From: Narthecium ossifragum | Taxonomy: Eukaryota; Streptophyta; Magnoliopsida; Dioscoreales; Nartheciaceae | Assembly: GCA_963920575.1 (NCBI GenBank) | Contig: OY986969.1 | Coordinates: 9,545,096 to 9,609,095, forward strand | Length of the DNA stretch: 64,000 nucleotides | Reading direction: 5' to 3' | Notes under the pieces: model-generated | Database searches by the model: none | The model's input: the letters and a program-made list of their open reading frames with translations, nothing else | What the model was told of the DNA's origin: nothing | In this document: piece after piece, positions 45,584 to 58,165 of the stretch | How positions within the stretch are numbered: position 1 is the first letter of the stretch | Layout of the letters: the number at the start of each line of letters is the position of its first letter | Translations under genes and position numbers: made by a program

Positions 45584-48039
45584 TGTCACACCCCGACCCA
45601 GAAAACCCATCCAGGCCGAGGCGTGAGGGTTCCTACTCTACTCAATTATCACTGGCGCATTTATAATAAAAATAAAAACAACTAATCTAACAATTGATCT
45701 GGGGTCAATATAGAAATTCAATTATAATTCAAGATTCAGATACAATATTAAATCCTCAAAATCCTTACAAAAGGAAATTGTACATTAAATAATTCATCAA
45801 GATTGAATAAACCCCAAGTCCTCGAACACCTCCAAAGACGACGCGCCACCATGTGCCTGTCCAGTTGGGATCTACAGAAGAAGAGCTGGCGTCTGCACCT
45901 GCAAAACGCAGCCCGGGTAGGAGTGAGCAATAAGCTCAGCAGGTTTCTATGCTACGGCACTAACAAGGAAGGCAAACAGAACAGTGTCGCCCCCGAGCAA
46001 AGCCTAGGTGTATACAGGGGTCCCATAACCCCACCGCGTGTCCCTGAGGCCCTCGATCATAAACTTCCAGCCGGGCTGGTCACATGTCGGGTCACACTCA
46101 GTAGCAGGAAACAACACTGCTGACTCTCAACAGGACACAGAACACTGTTTTGTGGGAAAAGACACCACTGAGTAGGCAACTCCTCTACTCAAGAGTTTAA
46201 GAACGCCGGGCACCGGCTACACCTCAGAACTCGGCTCGAGGCCGACACGATCTCTAAACCTCAAACAACCATAAATTACAGTCGACTAGACAGTCACCTC
46301 AAATCATCAGATTATTATAACAGATTAAGTCCTAGACCTGACTACCCAGCCTCGGTTTTAAAGCTAGATCCGAGCTACCCGAGAGCCACGGATCGGCGAT
46401 CAACCCATCGGCCACGCCTAGCCTAGGAATGCATCTAGTGCAAACAAGAGATGTATGATCATACACATAACAGCAGTTCAGGCATGCACCAATATGCCAA
46501 GCATTACACAGGACCAGGCGTAGCACACAGCCCGCCTAAGGGTATGCATAGCATCAGTTTAGAATAAAGCAGATAAAAGGGCACTCAGGCCTACAACGGG
46601 AAGCAACCCCAGCTAAACTATCAACAGCTATGATAGCAATATAATAATATTATATTCAAAGCTTAGGGCGAACATAAGGCCCATTTATTCTACACATCCC
46701 AAGGGAGGCGCGGCTCCCCTGGTTCAACTACAAGCAACGCACGGGCTTAAACAGATATAATAATAATATATCTAAGATAATATCGAAAAACTAGATTTAT
46801 CAATATTAAAGCAAATGATCTTGATAACTTCAGAAAATCATATCTTTCAATCCAACCGTCCGATTGATGTGAAACTTGAGATGCCTACTCAACGACATGC
46901 CCCGAATCACATACCCGAAAACTGGATCAATCGGATAAACAAAAATAGATCAAAACATATAATTTCAGTTAAATCTCAGATTAGATAAACCCAATTAAAA
47001 TCCCTCCAAAAATAAATTGGATTTAAACCAAACTTTCCAGATCACGCCTAAATATCACTAAGATCAACCCCTCCAAAAATCAGCTCAATTAAATATATAA
47101 AAACCACTTAAATCCTCACTTTAAACCAGCTGCCCTGTTTCAACACAGACAGACCATTTAAATCACCAGAAATTCTACGTTGCTCAAAAAATCATGAAAC
47201 CAGTTGGCACTGAAAGCTAACGCATAGATCAACAACTTGCATTTAGAAATCTAACTCAGATCATGCACGTAGAAGCCAGAAAACAAGCTAGAACACCACT
47301 GTTCTGCTAGAACAGAAAATCCGGAAATCAAGTGATGAAAAACATGCTTAAATCCATATCAAATTAAATCCAATTCCTACCAAACTTCAATCAGGTGTCA
47401 AGCAAGCTATAACACACCATCTAGCATATTTAGACTGAAGAACAAACAAACACAAGGCCTAACAACTCCTAATCAAACCTTAAATAAGAAACCTACCTTA
47501 ATAAGCTTTTCCTTGGTTGAATCCTCGCTAATCAGCCACTAATCCAGCTCCAAACCAGTCCACAGGTCTTCCTCAAGCTTCCACGAATCCAACAAGCCTT
47601 CAAGCACTTGATTTGGTGGCCGGAGGAGAGAGAACGGAAGTGAAGAAGGGAAGAGGAAGGTCACGGCTGCCGGGGAAGAGAAGAAAAACAAGCAGAGAAG
47701 AAGAGGAGAAGGGGGGCTCTTAAAGGTGTTATTGTAGCTACAGTAACCGCCTTGCTACTGTAGGCGGGCTGCTACAGTGGTCGCGATCCAACCGCCCGTC
47801 TCGATCCTCTCCGATCGAGCTCCGATCTTCCGATCGAGAACGCCTATGAGAATCTAATCAAACACGAATTACAATCAGAGGCCGTGTGTGTACATTGCGG
47901 GTGTGGACCAACTGCCAAGACGCAATTTACCAAATTGCCTTTGGGGTCTTCGCGATCAACCCGATCGCGGAACAAGGCCAAACGGGCCAGACCCTCGACC
48001 TAACGCGGTCGGACCGGGTTGGAGGAGCTGGTCTTCACA
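45584..48039 (-). mobile_element. Solo LTR family Y, copy 4, TSD CCACC
   Basis: A 2456-bp element from TGTCACACCCCGACC to GGTCTTCACA, with flanks CCACC (45579-45583 and 48040-48044). Copy 1 of the host repeat (near 40714) keeps the uninterrupted site GCGTCACCACCGTCCC, direct evidence of insertion. It is AT-rich in the middle; the small ORFs have no domains. Confidence 0.95.
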
Positions 48040-48264
48040 CCACCATCCCTTCTCCTAACGTCATTTGGCATCCCTTCTTCGATAAAGGAGACTGACATTG
48101 ATCGGTCGAAAATAAAGAAGACCGACAAAAAAATGGAGACTGAGGTCCCTTCTTTGGCAAGAGAACGAGACTTGAGCACAATAAAAAAAATGGACAAAGC
48201 AAAGCGAAGAGAGGTACCACACATTCCCATTTTCGCATTGATCGGCCATATTCTTCCCTTTTTT

Positions 48265-48470
48265 TGGTTTGTTCGACATCACGAAGCCTATCTCTTGTGC
48301 TATTTAATCGATTTCACGCAATCGAACATATATCTTGTGTCCGGTTGTGTGAAACCGATCATTACTATCTTCGGTTTCAAACGCCCGAACATTAAGCACA
48401 TGTTTGAATGTTTCCAATCGAACATTTGCCTTTTGTTCGGTTTCATGCTATCGAAAATATAGTCTATGAA
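48265..48470. repeat. Array of TTCGGTTTCA..CGAACAT hairpins, copy 2
   Basis: Duplicate of 41455-41650 with about 14 differences in 235 bases by eye. Confidence 0.8.
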
Positions 48471-48676
48471 CGGCCATGAGAGGCTGAACTTTACCGGTTG
48501 TTGCAGGTTGATAATGGACATGTAAAGTGGCCTGTTCGAAGCAAGTAGGAAAGAGCTCGTCATCGATTCATGTACTGAAGATCGAGCGCCGTCGCCCCAC
48601 CGCATCTAAGAGGTGACGACGGAGAGCAGAATACAAAGAAGAGGAACATGCAGATGAAGGGTTGGATGAGGGGGGT

Positions 48677-51600
48677 TGTGAGGTCCCGTTCCTCTAATCT
48701 GGCTCGACTGTGTAGGTCAAAGGCCGTGCCTTGTTGGTGAAGCTCGAGGAGGGGGGGTTATCTTAGGCTTTAAATAATGAAATCAATTAAGGAAATATGA
48801 GTAGGAGGAGTCTAATCAAATAAGATGCTTGCAATGAAAGAGAAGTAAATCTATATTAAAGCAAAGATGATAAAAGATGAGAGATAGAGAGATTGCATCA
48901 GAATTTTTATAGTGGTTCGGCCAACCATGCCTACATCCATTTCTCTCAAGGGCCTCCTTGGGGTTCCACTACTTGCAAGACCTCTTACAAGCTTCCCACC
49001 AAGCTTACGGGTGCTTGGCAACCTATCCACCAAGCTTACGGGTGCTTGGTAACCTTACAATCTCTCCAATCTCACTATTGGATCTCTCTCTCAAGATCTA
49101 CTTCACACTTGAAGTAGTTTTACAAAGGTTTAGCTCACAAATAATGAGAATAAAACTTGCTAGAATATGATTACAATAATCCCTTAGCTCCCTCTAAGTC
49201 CTTGGCAAGTTTGCTAGACTTTCTCTTTTATAGCTGAGCTTCCAACCCTTCCAAATAGCCTCCCAATGGCTATTTCTTTCTCCTGCAATGGCTCTTTAAC
49301 GGCTCTTTTCTGGGCTCACGGTCGACCGTCGCATCGTCCGTGACATCATCCGCCAGGCTTTACTTGAGCCACGGTCGATCCACCAATCGACCGTTACGCC
49401 GCACGGTCGATCCGCCTATCGACCGTCACGCCTTACGGTCGACCGTCCCATCGACCGTGACATCGTCCGTCAGGCTCTGTTGCGAAAACCTCGTCCCAGG
49501 GTCGATGCACCGATCGACCGTCGCTCCTTCGAGCCAATTTACATAGGCCACGGTCGATCGGTCCATCGACCGTCGCCTATATTCCCATGTTTAGCTTCCG
49601 CGGTCGATCCTTCCATCAACCGCCATATCCCACGGTCGATCCATGCATCGTCCGTCGCATCGACCGTCAGTACAAAACTCATTAAATATGATTTTAATGC
49701 TTTCCAAATTAAGGGATAATAATATTAAATCATTGTTTTATCATCAATTATTTATTGACATCAGCAAAACAATATCTGGGCTAACAGTTGGCCTGTTTTC
49801 GCGTCGAGCGTGATATGTCTGATCACATTGTTGATTTTGGACCCCAAAAGTAATTTGATAAATTGCACCTTAGCGATTTGTTTCACACCTGTATAATGCA
49901 CACATAGCCATATAAATGAGTATTGTTCTTGTTAAGACCTTAGACGGGTTTGGGATCGAAAGATCCGAAGTCGGACGCGCAGAAGCTTGTCTTTAGGACA
50001 GTTGTCAGCCTTGAACCGATCGATGGCTCCAAGGAGCGATCGGTTGGATTCAATGTCGGCACCATCTCTGACGTGTCCGCATAAGGACGTTGAACCAACA
50101 TAGACCGATCGTACGCTCCCTGAGCGACCGATCGGACTCGGGTGAATAAGAACCCGCGAGCGGGCTTTTTTTCCTTTTTTTCCGCTTCTCTTCTCCATTC
50201 CTTTGATCCACGAAGAGAGCTTGATCCAGAGGCTTGGGAAGGTTGCCAGTAAGGAGAGGAAGAGATCTAGACCTTCCCCACACGGATTAATCATGGATTA
50301 GCATAGTTTGGTATGTTTCTTCACTTAAGCCTTGTTTAAGTGTTCTAGGATGATTCATTGCTTGTTTCCTTATTTTCTGTGTTATATGGTGCTTATAGGC
50401 TTGATGAATATCTGATTGAAGGTTGGTTGGATTTTGGTTTGGTATAAATCGGATTTAAGTAACGTTTCATTGATTTATTTTCAAATTTTCTAGTTTAATT
50501 AGAAAAGCGATGTTTGAGCTTGGTTACAAAGCTTTTCGTGCATGATATCAGTTGATCTTCAACATAAATGTTTTAGATCTCGGCGCTCTCTTTCAATTCC
50601 AACTAGTTTCATAATTTTAAGATTTATGTACGAGGTTTAGTGAATTAAATCGCCGGGCTATGCAGGACAGAGCGGTGAGCTTAATTAGTGAACTTAAGTG
50701 GAATTTCGTTATCCAATTGATTTAGTTTTTGGATATGATGATTTTAGTGGCTTTTAGGTTTGATCTGCCAATTTTTGTTTTAATACAGGTTATTTTGAAA
50801 AGGATTTTGAGTTGTTAATCGAATCTGAAATTAAACCGAAATTTTAGGTTTTTATCGAATTATTTTCATCTAATTGATCCGATATTTTGATATGTGATTC
50901 AGGGTATGTCGTTGAGTAGGCGTATCAAGTTTCACATCAATCGAATGGTTAGATTGAATGTTATGATTTTTTGAAATTAGTAGTTTGTATGCTTTAATTC
51001 GATAAATCAAGATTTTCAATATTATACTATATATATGTTATTATATATGTGTAGCTCCTGTGTGTGGCTTGTGATTGAACCAATAGGTTCATGCCCCCAT
51101 AGGATGTGTAGAATAAAATATTCAACTGCTAATCTGTCTAATAGCTAGGGTTCTATCCCACTATAGAGTTTTGGTTGACGACCTGTGTTTGCCATCATAA
51201 TGCCAAAGTATACTTTGATTGATAATTTACATTGTTTGTTTAGTATCGTGGTGACTTATAAGCCTATGCACCTATTTATCTGCTTATTCTAGACCCTTTC
51301 TATGTTCACCGATGGGCGAGCTTTGTGCTACGCCTAGCCATGTATATTACTTTAACATATTGTTACATGTCTGGAATCGTATATTATGTGTGTGTGAACA
51401 TACATATGATTGATTACATTAGATGCATTCTAGGCTAGGCACGGGCGATGGATTGATCGCCGATTCGAGGGCTCAGATCACTCGGATCTAGCCGTAGGAC
51501 CGAAGCTGGTTAGCAAGGTTTAGGACTGAATTGTTATAATAATCTATGTTATCGATGTTATTGTCTAGCTGATTGCAATTACTCTGATTAAGGTGTAGAT

Positions 51601-52243
51601 ATCGTCTTAGGTTCTAGTCTCATACTCATTTTAGTATGGAAAGTTACGTATCTCCCTGTGTCTAACCCCAGTTGTTCAACCCTGGAGCGCTTGGTTTGAG
51701 AGGGACGACTGTTGACAGTAAAGGTCATTAGAGCGCATGCCCTATGGTAGGTGGTGTACGTAACATGACTTTTTTCCCTACAGATGAGGTAGAACCTGGG
51801 GCTTTAGTGTTCCTTTCCTTTCAGTGTGACGTAGAATAGAATCCTGCTGAGCTTATTGCTCACTCCTACCCGGGCTGTGTTTTGCAGGTGAATGCGTCAG
51901 CTCTTCTTCCGTAGCACTAGCTGTACAGACTCTTGGTGGCGCGTCGACATCTGGACATGTTTAAGGTTTCTGATGATTGTTGTACCTTTTTGACAGTTTT
52001 TGTATATAGTTATCTTTCGAGAATTATGTTAAATGTATAATTTCTTTTTTGAGGATTTTTGGAATCTATGTATAAATCGATAGTTTGTGATCTTTAATGA
52101 ATTAGTAGAAATTTCAATCTTACCCCAGATCAATTGTTAAATTTTAAATGTATTACTTTATTATAAATACGCTACATATGGATTGAGTAGATTTCAAACC
52201 CTCACACCCCGGACCGGATGAGTTTCTGGGTCAGGGTGTGATA
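48677..52243 (+). mobile_element. Solo LTR family Y, copy 5, with nested LTR
   Basis: Starts TGTGAGGTCCCG and ends GGGTCAGGGTGTGATA (the last CA mutated to TA), flanked by GGGGT (48672-48676) and TGGGT (52244-52248), one mismatch. Without the nested Copia LTR (48738-49786 plus one GTTGG repeat) it is about 2.5 kb. It splits the acidic coding stretch of the PMD element. The segment at 50.0-50.15 kb has GACCGATCG..CGATCGGT palindromes. Confidence 0.88.
48738..49786 (-). mobile_element. Solo Copia-like LTR nested in Y copy 5, TSD GTTGG
   Basis: On the minus strand TGTTAGCCCAGATATTG to CGAGCTTCA, 1049 bp, with flanks GTTGG (48733-48737 and 49787-49791). 49319-49670 holds about ten imperfect palindromes of the form CGGTCGATCN5-6ATCGACCG. 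Different family from LTR A/B. Confidence 0.92.
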
Positions 52244-52314
52244 TGGGTGGTGGTGATCATCCAAAGGAGGAGGAAGATGAATCGGAAGAGGAAGAGGGAT
52301 TCGACACAAGCGGT
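52244..52314 (+). pseudogene. Acidic N-terminal piece of the PMD protein
   Basis: Encodes GGDHPKEEEDESEEEEGF then DTSG. It reads on from EEHADEGLDEG left of LTR Y copy 5 and would join GPILGRLKEES at 42442 of copy 1. It is cut at 52315 by the gypsy LTR. Confidence 0.55.
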
Positions 52315-53659
52315 TGATAAGTCTCTAAATATTCATAATTCGACCCCTTAGTTTACCTTTGTTAGCCCGAGAGTGTTTGTATTTAATATTTTCTTAATTG
52401 ATTTTAGGTTTAGTGCAGATTCAAGATAGAAAATTTAGAAACAGCTTAATATGCCTATATTTGCTGAAAATACATGGTTGCGTTGTCAGTTTGAAAAGAA
52501 TTCGCCAAAATCTCTAGAAAATTTTTAAATTCCTTGAATTTGAAGGACTGCTAGAAGACACTGAGATGAACAACTTTCATGTTGGAAGTTTCAACCAATT
52601 CTTTACAGAAGTTCAAGAATTATCAAGACAAAGTAGGCTGAAAAATAAGTACCAATGATCAATCGTTCACTTGGAGCCCACAGGCCCTGGGCGGCCCCGG
52701 ACGGCGGGGGCCGTTACATCATCAATCGGTGGCATTAGACGATCGATCGGTCCTACGTAAGTCCAAGTTTAAGAAACATTAAGAATTAAACCCTACTTGA
52801 GTTACTATCATTTTTGCCGAGTTCCTTCTTATAAAAAGGGGTTTTCTGGCCGAAAATTGAGGCCGAACATAGAGAGAATAGAAGAATTAGGGTTTCTGAA
52901 GATGGTGGAGCCGAGACGTAGATCCCTAGCATTCTTCATCAAATCTATGGCTTTCATCCCCAGGATGAGTGGTTAATTCCTCTACTTACATATCTCATGA
53001 AGATTTAGGATAACTTCTTTGTGTTTTCTAGTTTGAATCTTTTTCTAAACATGATCTTATGAATTTGATTTTAATGATAATAGAGTTAAAGGAACAGAGT
53101 TACGTTAACGTAATTTCATGACTATATGATTTCTGTGATTGATTGTAAAGATCTATAAAATGATTTTTGTGTGGTTTGTGAATCCCAGATGTGATACTTT
53201 ATACTTAGTAACGATAGATTGTATTTAGATTGCCTCGAAAACAATCAATGCTAATCGAAGATAAAGTATGTTTTTGGAAAACACTTATCTTATTTTAGGG
53301 ATTCATGCAAGTTTAAGAAGCTATGAATCTATAATGTCTATATGAAAAGACAAGAGGATAACTAGAGAATACAGGAAGTGAAGCTAAAGTGGATTGAGCA
53401 ATCCCTAAGTTTTTTTATCTCATTGATTTATTTTAATCCTTTTCCATTGCTTTCTTAATTAGTTTTAAAAACCCAATAAACCCTTCTTTTCTTTAGAATT
53501 AGAGTTTTGAGATTTAATTCCAATTTCTCCATATAAATCGAAGTTTTCCTGTGGATCGACTGATCGACTCCGGCCTTCATCGCTATTCTACCTTATAGTG
53601 TAGTGTTTGGATAATGGTTTATAAATTTCTAAGTTGCGGTTTAACGACGAGACCAACCA
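52315..53659 (+). mobile_element. 5' LTR of gypsy element Z (Athila/Tat-like)
   Basis: TGATAAGTCTC to GAGACCAACCA, 1345 bp, followed by a primer site at 53665. It contains CCTTAGTTTACCTTTGTTAG near its start, shared with the LTRs at 8388 and 23420, and GACGATCGATCGGTCC near 52738. No 3' LTR is visible in the window. Confidence 0.82.
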
Positions 53660-53664
53660 ATTTT

Positions 53665-53682
53665 TGACGTCATTGCCGGGGA
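53665..53682 (+). other. Primer-binding site of gypsy element Z
   Basis: TGACGTCATTGCCGGGGA, a variant of TGGCGCCGTTGCCGGGGA typical of Athila/Tat gypsy elements. It fixes orientation and the LTR end. Confidence 0.85.
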
Positions 53683-54174
53683 ATTGTTTTTTTTTTTTTA
53701 AAGAGTGTCAGTTGATTTGTTTCTTTACTCTTTTTCTAGGTATAGCTAGATTCTTATTTTTCTTTATTTCTTTTTAGGAATTTGTCTCACAAATTTCAAA
53801 ATTTCTGCAACATTGAAGCGGAGAGTTCTGAAATAGAAGACCGATTGATCGTTCTGAACACTGATCAATCATCGAACTACCGAGCGATCGTCCTCACCAC
53901 CGATCCACGTGTCACTCAGGTAGGTCTTCGAATTTGAACCTTTTCATAAAGTTGTGGTGTTCTGTGGTTTTCTCCTCTCCTCCGAAACTTCTGGTTCCTT
54001 TTTCTTTTTGGGGTGTGCATGAACCTGTATGTAAGGTAGAAGGGCCTTGAGTTTTCCTTGGACACATTTTAACCCTGAAATTGAAAGCACTCTTTGAGCC
54101 ATTTGTAGGGAATGATTTTGCCAAAAAGCCGAAAAACTTGAAATCCCTGAGTTGCCTCTTTATTCATTGTACAC

Positions 54175-55186
54175 AATGAGCACATCACAAGGAAACAATA
54201 ATGGAAACGGTGGGGAAACGGGAACAACAACAGCAATAGAGAAGTGCCAATTAGGAATCACTTTTTACATGAACCTTACACCTATGCTTCTTGTATCAAC
54301 CCACCTGCCATTACTGCTACACATTATGAAATTAAGCCTAACTAGATCACTGCCTTACCTTCTTTCTATGGGTGTGAGAATGAGTACCCTTATGGACACA
54401 TTGCTAGTTTTCTTGAAATTCATTTCATATTCAAACCCGAGCATTTCAATGATGACGCCTTTAGACTCAAGCTTTTCCCTTTTTCTTTGAAAGACAATGC
54501 TAAACATTGGCTTCAGAGTTTAGCTCCGAATTTGACTTCAACATGGGACCAATTTTAGGACGCCTTCCTTAAAAAAATTATTTTCCTATCATAAAAAGTC
54601 AAAACAATCGTACCATGATTATCTTTTTTAAGCAAAATGAGGATGAAATGTTTCGTAAAGCATGGGAAAGATTTAAGGATATACTTAGAGAGTGTCATCA
54701 TCATGAGGTATCTGAGTGGTAGCTAGCCCATTTGTTTTATAACGGTCTCAATGATCGTTATAGGATGATGATCGAAACCTGCTATGGGGGTGTTGTTCTC
54801 AGTAAGTTTTAGACTGATTTTTGGGAGATGTACCTATAATCTGGGTTGGAGAAATTATCCTAATTTTTGTTGAAAGCCACAATAGTCAGGTAACTTTCAA
54901 GGGCAAATTAATATAGCAAATTCTGCTACTTTCAAGTACTCACCGAAACCTATTGCAAATCCAAATTCTAGGTACCCTCCACAATCAATTTCAGCCCCTT
55001 CAGCCCAACCCACCGCTGAACCAACATTGAGTTCCCTCTTTTCGGCTATGACTGCAACGAATGAAATAAGACGTGACCGGACGAGTGAAGTTTCAAAAAT
55101 TCAGAATTATTTATCTCGAATAGAGAATCAGTGAAATTCTAATACCCAATCCAAAACTAAACTTGAGAATTCATTGGGTCAACTTT
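54175..55186 (+). pseudogene. Gypsy Z gag remnant
   Basis: Frame-broken Retrotrans_gag: NEYPYGHIASFLEIH, FRLKLFPFSLKDNAKHWL, FRKAWERFKDILRECHHHE and then FYNGLNDRYRMMIETCYGG. Stops at STWDQF* and SEW* among others. It is followed by the MITE at 55195. 53683-54174 is the untranslated leader with T-rich runs and GATCGATC-like palindromes (53840-53910). Confidence 0.85.
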
Positions 55187-55194
55187 CTAATACC

Positions 55195-55626
55195 TAGGGT
55201 TGAGAAGAATTGAACCTGAAGAACCGAACCGAATTAGTTTCGTTCATTCGGTTCAGTTTTTTCGGTTCTTCGGTTTAGTTCGGTTTTGACATGTATGAAA
55301 AGTTCAGGTTTTGGTTCGAGTACAGTTCTTTAAAAAAAATTTAGGTCGGAATCGAAGAACCGAACTTTTCTATGTCTATGGTCTAACCCGAAAAGGCAAT
55401 TTTTTTTTAAAGTTCGGTTCTTTAAAAAGTTCAGTTCGGTTTAGTTCCAAATTATTTGGAACCAAATAATTTCAGTTTGGTTTGGTTCTTATGCAAGTTT
55501 GGTTCATTTTGGTTAGGTTCGGTTCTTATGTAAGTTCGGTTCGGTTCTTTAAAAATTGGACTGAAAATAATTCAAATCTTCGGTTCTGGATTGAGAGCCG
55601 AAGCGAGAACCGAATGCTCATCCTTA
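55195..55626. mobile_element. hAT-type MITE in gypsy gag, TSD CTAATACC
   Basis: A 432-bp element with ends TAGGGTTGAGAA / TGCTCATCCTTA (imperfect inverted repeats), flanked by the perfect 8-bp duplication CTAATACC (55187-55194 and 55627-55634). The interior is full of GGTTCGGTTC and GAACCGAA motifs, typical of a common plant hAT MITE type. Confidence 0.93.
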
Positions 55627-55634
55627 CTAATACC

Positions 55635-56600
55635 CTGTCAAAAAGAGAGGAATGGCAGTTGACAAGTCAACCTGTGACCAACTGTAGAGGCCATCACTAT
55701 ATAGAAGCCAAAACTTTGAGAGTGCCAAGGCCATTGTGACCCTTAGAAGTGGAAAAATCATAGACAATAAAATAGGTGAACCAGCCAGTCAGACCGATCG
55801 ATCGGATGATAAGACGATCAATTGGTCATCCGACGATCGATCGGTCGAGGAGACGATCATCATCCAACCCGAGATGATTCTTATATACCGCCTGATTATG
55901 ATCCAACTGATTCTAGAGAGCATGATCCTGCTAAATATATTCCAAAAGTTCATTTTCTTGCAGATCATAAGGATCCTTCTTCAACCGTGAAATCCCGAAA
56001 AATTGCCGAAAAGATAATTGAGATCTTTAAACATGTCAATATCAACATACCCTTACTTGATGTTATATGATAGATTACTTCATATGCTAAATTTCTTAAG
56101 GATCTGTGTACCCATAAATGCCAAGCTAAATCCAAAGTTTCCAAAATAAATTTCCTACTGAGCAAGTGAATTCGATTCTGAAATAGGATACGCCACCCAA
56201 ACTGAAGGACCCTGATACCCCTACCATACCCTATTGTATAGGAGATTACCATATTGATGGTGTCCTTGATTTAGGTACCAGTGTAAACCTTATGCCCTAT
56301 TATCTTTATAAGGAATTCGGTATGGGAGAACTTAAATCGACACCGATAATTTTACAATTAATTGATAGATCCATTAAGACTCCTAGAGGTATCTTGGAGG
56401 ATGTTTTATTTAAGGTGAATAATTTCTTCTTTCCTGTTGACTTCGTTCTTTTGGATATGGAGGTTGTTGTCCACTGCAAAAAGCCTATACCTATCATCTT
56501 AGAATGCCCCTTTTTTGGCCACAATGGATGTCTGTATAAATTGTTAAATTGGTGTGATGGATGTTTCTTTTGGTCACATGCATGTTAAATTGAATATTTT
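55635..56600 (+). pseudogene. Gypsy Z gag end and protease remnant
   Basis: Includes VTLRSGKIID (the gag-pol linker motif of Athila/Tat elements), a variable acidic linker containing two GATCGATC palindromes (55797-55855), then the aspartic protease DLGTSVNLMPYYLYKEFGM, LQLIDRSIKTPRGILEDVL and FFPVDFVLLDM. Protease and linker are in different frames with stops between. Confidence 0.85.
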
Positions 56601-57119
56601 TAAAACTACATGTTTGCCTAAGCGTGATGATGAATGCTACAATGTTGATACATTGACTGAATGTATTGATGTTAGATCATATGCTATGATTTCTTATGAA
56701 TTGTTTGATATTTTGAAAGAATATGATTCTGATGATAGTGTTGATGATGTACTGGATATTGCAGAATCGAAAGATGACATCAGAACACACAAATCAGCTC
56801 GACCGATGATCGTCCTGAGGACCGATCGATTAGCCGAGGACCAATGGATCAGCCAGGAGGCCGATCAATCGACCGGAATACAGCGAATACGAAAATTGTT
56901 TCTTGGTTGGTTGAACCCCTTCCACCTCTCTCTTCTACTCCTACACCTTCTTCACTGAAAACACCACATGATTTAGAATTGAAACTATTACCTAAGACGC
57001 TGAAATATGTCTTTCTAGGGCTAGATTCCTCTCTTCCTGTGATCATCTCTTCTTCACTTTCGAGTGATCAGGAGAGTCAACTTATAAAGGTTCTGAAACT
57101 TCATAGGAAAGCAATATGA
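56601..57119 (+). pseudogene. Gypsy Z protease-RT linker
   Basis: Degenerate spacer coding region (IDVRSYAMISYELFD, then LELKLLPKTLKYVFLGLDSS, the usual lead-in to RT). It contains another cluster of GATCGAT/ATCGGTC palindromes at 56800-56875. Confidence 0.65.
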
Positions 57120-58165
57120 TGGTTAGTGGTCGATTTGAAAGGTATCGACCCTTCAATTTGCATGCATAGGATTCATCTCGAGGATGAGTGCAAAACAGTT
57201 AGGGAGATAAAACGCCGCCTCAATCCATATATGAAAGAAGTGGTAAAGAAAGAGGTGGTGAAATTTCTTGATGCGGTTATTATTTACCCAATTTCTGTCA
57301 GCCCTACACAAGTAGTTTCTAAAAAATCAGGCTTAATAGTTGTAGAAAACTAGGACGGTGAGAAGATCCCGATGTGCCAGATTACGGGATAATGTGTTTG
57401 CATAGATAATAGGAAACTGAATGCCTTGAGTAGGAAAGATCACTAGCTTGTACCATTTATTGATCAAATATTAGACTTTCCAGTCAGAGTTATTATTGTT
57501 TCTTAAATGGATATTCAGGTTATAACCAGGTTGCAGTCGATTCTCAAGATCAGGAGAAGACCACCTTCACATGTCCTTTTGGTACTTTCGCATATCGTAT
57601 GATGCTTTTCGATCTTTGTAATGCACCGGTGAATTTTTAAAGGTGTATGATGGCCATCTTCTCTGATAAGTTTCTTGAAGCCTTCATGGATGATTTTTCT
57701 GTATTTGGAAGTTCTTTCGAATCTTATTTACACAATCTTTCTAAAGTTCTTGATCGATGCATTGAAACCAATTTAGTTCTTAGTTGGGAAAAGAGTCATT
57801 TCATGTTTCAAGAGGGAATTGTCTTAGGTCACATTATTTCTAAACGTGGGATAGAGGTTGATATGGCCGAAGTTGAATTAATTGATAATTTAACTCCACC
57901 GTTGTCTGTGCGTCAAATTCATTTTTTTTAGGTCATGCTGGATTTTACCATCGATTCATTAAAGACTTTACCAAAATGTCATGACCTTTGTGTGAACTGC
58001 TAGCCAAGGATGTCCCTTTTGTCTTTGATGATGCATGTTTGACTGCTTTTAAGACCATCCGTGATCTATTGCCAACTGCACCTATAATTCATGCACGTGA
58101 TTTTTCTTTACCTTATGAACTAATGTGTGATGCTGCTGACCCTGCCATTAGAGCTGTTTTAGGAC
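57120..58165 (+). pseudogene. Gypsy Z reverse transcriptase remnant
   Basis: Motifs in order, in shifting frames: HRIHLEDECKTVREIKRRL, EVVKFLDAVIIYPISVSPTQ, VCIDNRKLNALSRKDH, TTFTCPFGTFAYR, then MMAIFSDKFLEAFMDDFSVF (the xxDD catalytic box), EKSHFMFQEGIVLGHIISK, and after a shift HAGFYHRFIKDFTKMS. Many stops; nonfunctional. Confidence 0.88.

Larger units (their letters stand above)
45314..48676 (+). mobile_element. PMD-carrying element, copy 2 (left part)
   Basis: Starts AAACCAAGGTTTTTAC and follows copy 1 through the C-rich segment, then resumes after LTR Y copy 4 at 48045 with the hairpin array and the segment ending near GAGCAGAATACAAAGAAG. Beyond it encodes an acidic stretch EEHADEGLDEG, which continues after LTR Y copy 5 as GGDHPKEEEDESEEEEGF (52245-52303), the N-terminal part of the PMD protein. 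Confidence 0.75.
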
